From assembly GCA_002345675.1 (NCBI GenBank), contig DDWL01000066.1, positions 1-64,000 on the forward strand: DNA of 64,000 nt, in the 5' to 3' direction. A program made the position numbers and the translations under genes. The DNA is from Bacteroidales bacterium UBA2287 (GTDB lineage Bacteria; Bacteroidota; Bacteroidia; Bacteroidales; Tenuifilaceae). Below are positions 62,433-64,000 of this stretch, one piece after another. The notes under the pieces are model-generated. The model saw only the letters and a list, made by a program, of their open reading frames with translations, had not been told where the DNA came from and made no database searches. The number at the start of each line of letters is the position of its first letter. The first letter of the stretch is position 1.

Positions 62433-62738
62433 ATGAGCCAGAAGATCAGAATTAAACTGAAATCTTACGATCACAACCTGGTGGACAAATCGGCCGAGAA
62501 GATCGTGAAGACTGTAAAGTCGACAGGTGCAGTAGTTAATGGTCCAATTCCATTGCCTACACACAAACGAATCTTCACAGTGAATAGGTCCACTTTTGTG
62601 AACAAGAAATCGAGGGAGCAGTTTCAGCTGTGTTCCTTCAAGAGACTACTCGACATCTACAGCTCCACCCCTAAAACAATCGATGCGCTTATGAAGCTCG
62701 AATTGCCAAGTGGAGTCGAAGTAGAAATTAAAGTATGA
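62433..62738 (+). CDS. rpsJ: 30S ribosomal protein S10
   Basis: The 101-residue protein is S10/NusE, which also takes part in transcription antitermination with NusB. It reads IRIKLKSYDHNLVDKSAEKIV and later GPIPLPTHKRIFTVNRSTFVNKKSREQF. It lies directly after fusA, joining the str and S10 clusters. Confidence 0.98.
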   Translation: MSQKIRIKLKSYDHNLVDKSAEKIVKTVKSTGAVVNGPIPLPTHKRIFTVNRSTFVNKKSREQFQLCSFKRLLDIYSSTPKTIDALMKLELPSGVEVEIKV

Positions 62739-62765
62739 GAGTGATACATTAATTATTTAAATGTA

Positions 62766-63383
62766 ATGGCAGGAATTATTGGACGAAAAATCGGAATGAC
62801 TTCCGTTTTCAGTGCCGAGGGTAAAAATATACCATGCACTGTTATTGAAGCTGGCCCCTGCGTTGTTACTCAAGTGAAAACTGAAGAAAAAGACGGATAT
62901 TCCGCACTTCAGTTAGCATTCGATGACAAGAAGGAGAAGCATACCAGCAAGCCTCTTCTGGGACATTTCCAGAAAGCGAAAACAACCCCAAAGCGCAAAG
63001 TAGTCGAGTTTAAAAACTGGAGTACTGAGTATAAGCTTGGCGATGTAATTACATCTGAAATTTTCCTCGAAGACAATTGGATTGACGTAACAGGCATTTC
63101 CAAAGGAAAAGGTTTTCAAGGTGTAGTTAAACGCTATGGTTTTGCTGGAGTTGGTGGGCAAACACACGGACAGCACAACCGCTTACGTGCGCCAGGATCA
63201 ATGGGTGCAAGCTCATATCCTAGTAGAGTTTTCCCAGGAAAAAGATTACCAGGTAGAACCGGTGGCGATCAGGTTAAAATTATTAACCTGCGACTACTTA
63301 AGGTTATCCCCGAAACCAATTTACTTATTGTTAAAGGGTCGATTCCAGGTGCTAAAGGTTCATATTTAATCATTGAGAAGTAA
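62766..63383 (+). CDS. rplC: 50S ribosomal protein L3
   Basis: The 205-residue protein is L3, an early assembly protein near the peptidyl transferase centre. It begins GIIGRKIGMTSVFSAEG, and its tip loop has GVGGQTHGQHNRLRAPGS and SRVFPGKRLPGRTGGDQV. The Gln in GGQTHGQ is the residue methylated by PrmB in other bacteria. Its stop overlaps the rplD start (TAATG). Confidence 0.98.
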   Translation: MAGIIGRKIGMTSVFSAEGKNIPCTVIEAGPCVVTQVKTEEKDGYSALQLAFDDKKEKHTSKPLLGHFQKAKTTPKRKVVEFKNWSTEYKLGDVITSEIFLEDNWIDVTGISKGKGFQGVVKRYGFAGVGGQTHGQHNRLRAPGSMGASSYPSRVFPGKRLPGRTGGDQVKIINLRLLKVIPETNLLIVKGSIPGAKGSYLIIEK

Positions 63384-64000
63384 TGGAAATCAGCGTATTA
63401 AATATCTCAGGAAAAGACACCGGACGAAAAGTTGTTCTCAGCGATGAGATTTTTGGTGTTCTACCCAACGATCATGCCATCTACCTCGACGTTAAGCATT
63501 ACCTAGCCAATCAAAGGCAAGGTACTCACAAATCGAAAGAGCGTAACGAGATTTCTGGTAGTACTCGTAAACTAAAAAAACAAAAAGGAACAGGTACAGC
63601 TCGTGCAGGTTCTATTAAATCTCCCCTTTTTCGTGGAGGTGGTCGCGTATTTGGTCCCGAACCTCGTGACTATACCTTTAAGCTTAACAAAAAGCTTAAG
63701 CAACTCGCAAGGAAAAGTGCTCTCTCCTACAAAGCTAAAAACAATTCGATAATGGTTCTTGAGGACTTCAACTTTGAAGCACCTAAAACCAAAGAATTTA
63801 TTAGTATTTGTAAGAATTTAAACTTGGTCGATAAAAAATCGCTTTTTGTTATTAGCGAACCAAATAAAAATATATATTTGTCGTCCAGAAATTTAGAACG
63901 CAACAAAGTTTCAACTGCCTCATCTGTAAATACATATGAAATTATGAATGCTGGCACTTTAGTACTTGTTGAAAGTTCAGTTGATGTTCTGAATAAAATG
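63383..64000 (+). CDS. rplD: 50S ribosomal protein L4 (partial, runs off the window)
   Basis: The frame opens with ATG at 63383, inside the rplC stop, and stays open for 206 codons to the window edge. It reads MEISVLNISGKDTGRKV, then KQKGTGTARAGSIKSPLFRGGG and GPEPRDYTFKLNKKLKQLA. L4 lines the exit tunnel and in many bacteria represses its own operon. Only a few residues seem to be missing at the C terminus. Confidence 0.97.
   Translation, partial: MEISVLNISGKDTGRKVVLSDEIFGVLPNDHAIYLDVKHYLANQRQGTHKSKERNEISGSTRKLKKQKGTGTARAGSIKSPLFRGGGRVFGPEPRDYTFKLNKKLKQLARKSALSYKAKNNSIMVLEDFNFEAPKTKEFISICKNLNLVDKKSLFVISEPNKNIYLSSRNLERNKVSTASSVNTYEIMNAGTLVLVESSVDVLNKM

Noticed and set aside
63727..63957. 76-residue minus-strand frame at the right edge
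   Set aside because: It is antisense to rplD, which is clearly the real gene.

Overview
The window is an AT-rich chromosomal segment of a Bacteroidota bacterium, most like the Bacteroidales/Marinilabiliales side of the phylum. Signs of this are the Bacteroidota -7 promoter element TAnnTTTG in front of several genes, starts mostly without Shine-Dalgarno sequences, a PorT-like barrel, PorE-like TPR/beta-propeller proteins, a futalosine-route menaquinone pair (mqnB, mqnD), an E1 alpha-beta fusion and the order rsfS-ftsH-DUF2007-cdsA-psd. No rRNA, tRNA, CRISPR array, prophage or insertion sequence was seen. Most genes are housekeeping; the accessory content is modest.

Layout. 1-5.7 kb: a nested-hairpin repeat, then a KtrAB-type potassium channel and gating subunit downstream of a four-PAS hybrid histidine kinase, all on the minus strand. 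5.9-8.9 kb: a minus-strand three-gene operon with a TrmB-like regulator, a CPBP membrane protease and a secreted HExxH protein. 9-12.3 kb: a 1077-residue flavoprotein carrying five cofactor modules. 12.7-17.4 kb: a YfiR-like protein, a fused 2-oxoacid dehydrogenase E1, two small Cys-rich membrane proteins of NqrM type and ApbE. 17.6-24.1 kb: a GT2 glycosyltransferase fused to a degenerate phosphoglycosyltransferase-like part, HigBA, an aminotransferase, LolD, a TIGR02757 protein and TrmN6. 24.4-29.8 kb: an M50-like membrane protein, a PorT-like barrel, MqnB/MqnD and the E2 acyltransferase that probably partners the E1.

30.2-37.5 kb: three tandem paralogues with TPR and WD40-like propeller repeats; only the third carries an OmpA domain and a SPOR-like tail, and the second ends in a membrane helix. 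37.5-54 kb: ordinary metabolism, transport and DNA maintenance (acyl-CoA ligase, recR, transporters, yqgE, holA, AMP nucleosidase, coaD, pyrE, birA), plus a stand-alone HsdR-N-like nuclease domain and a thioredoxin-fold protein that has lost its CxxC. 54.1-58.5 kb: rsfS, ftsH, DUF2007, cdsA and psd. 59.2-64 kb: two tandem promoters followed by rpsL-rpsG-fusA-rpsJ-rplC-rplD, a joined str/S10 operon without tuf, cut by the window edge inside rplD.

Themes. Respiration is served by MqnB/MqnD (menaquinone), ApbE with the NqrM-like proteins (Na+-NQR or Rnf maturation) and the multi-cofactor flavoprotein. Cell-envelope work is served by the tandem TPR/propeller genes, PorT-like, LolD, YfiR-like, CdsA and Psd. 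Degenerate short-word repeat arrays recur in at least four intergenic gaps. The best candidates for new biology are the TrmB/CPBP/HExxH operon, the five-module flavoprotein, the tandem TPR/propeller cluster and the nudix/pyrE pair whose start codons share one CATG.
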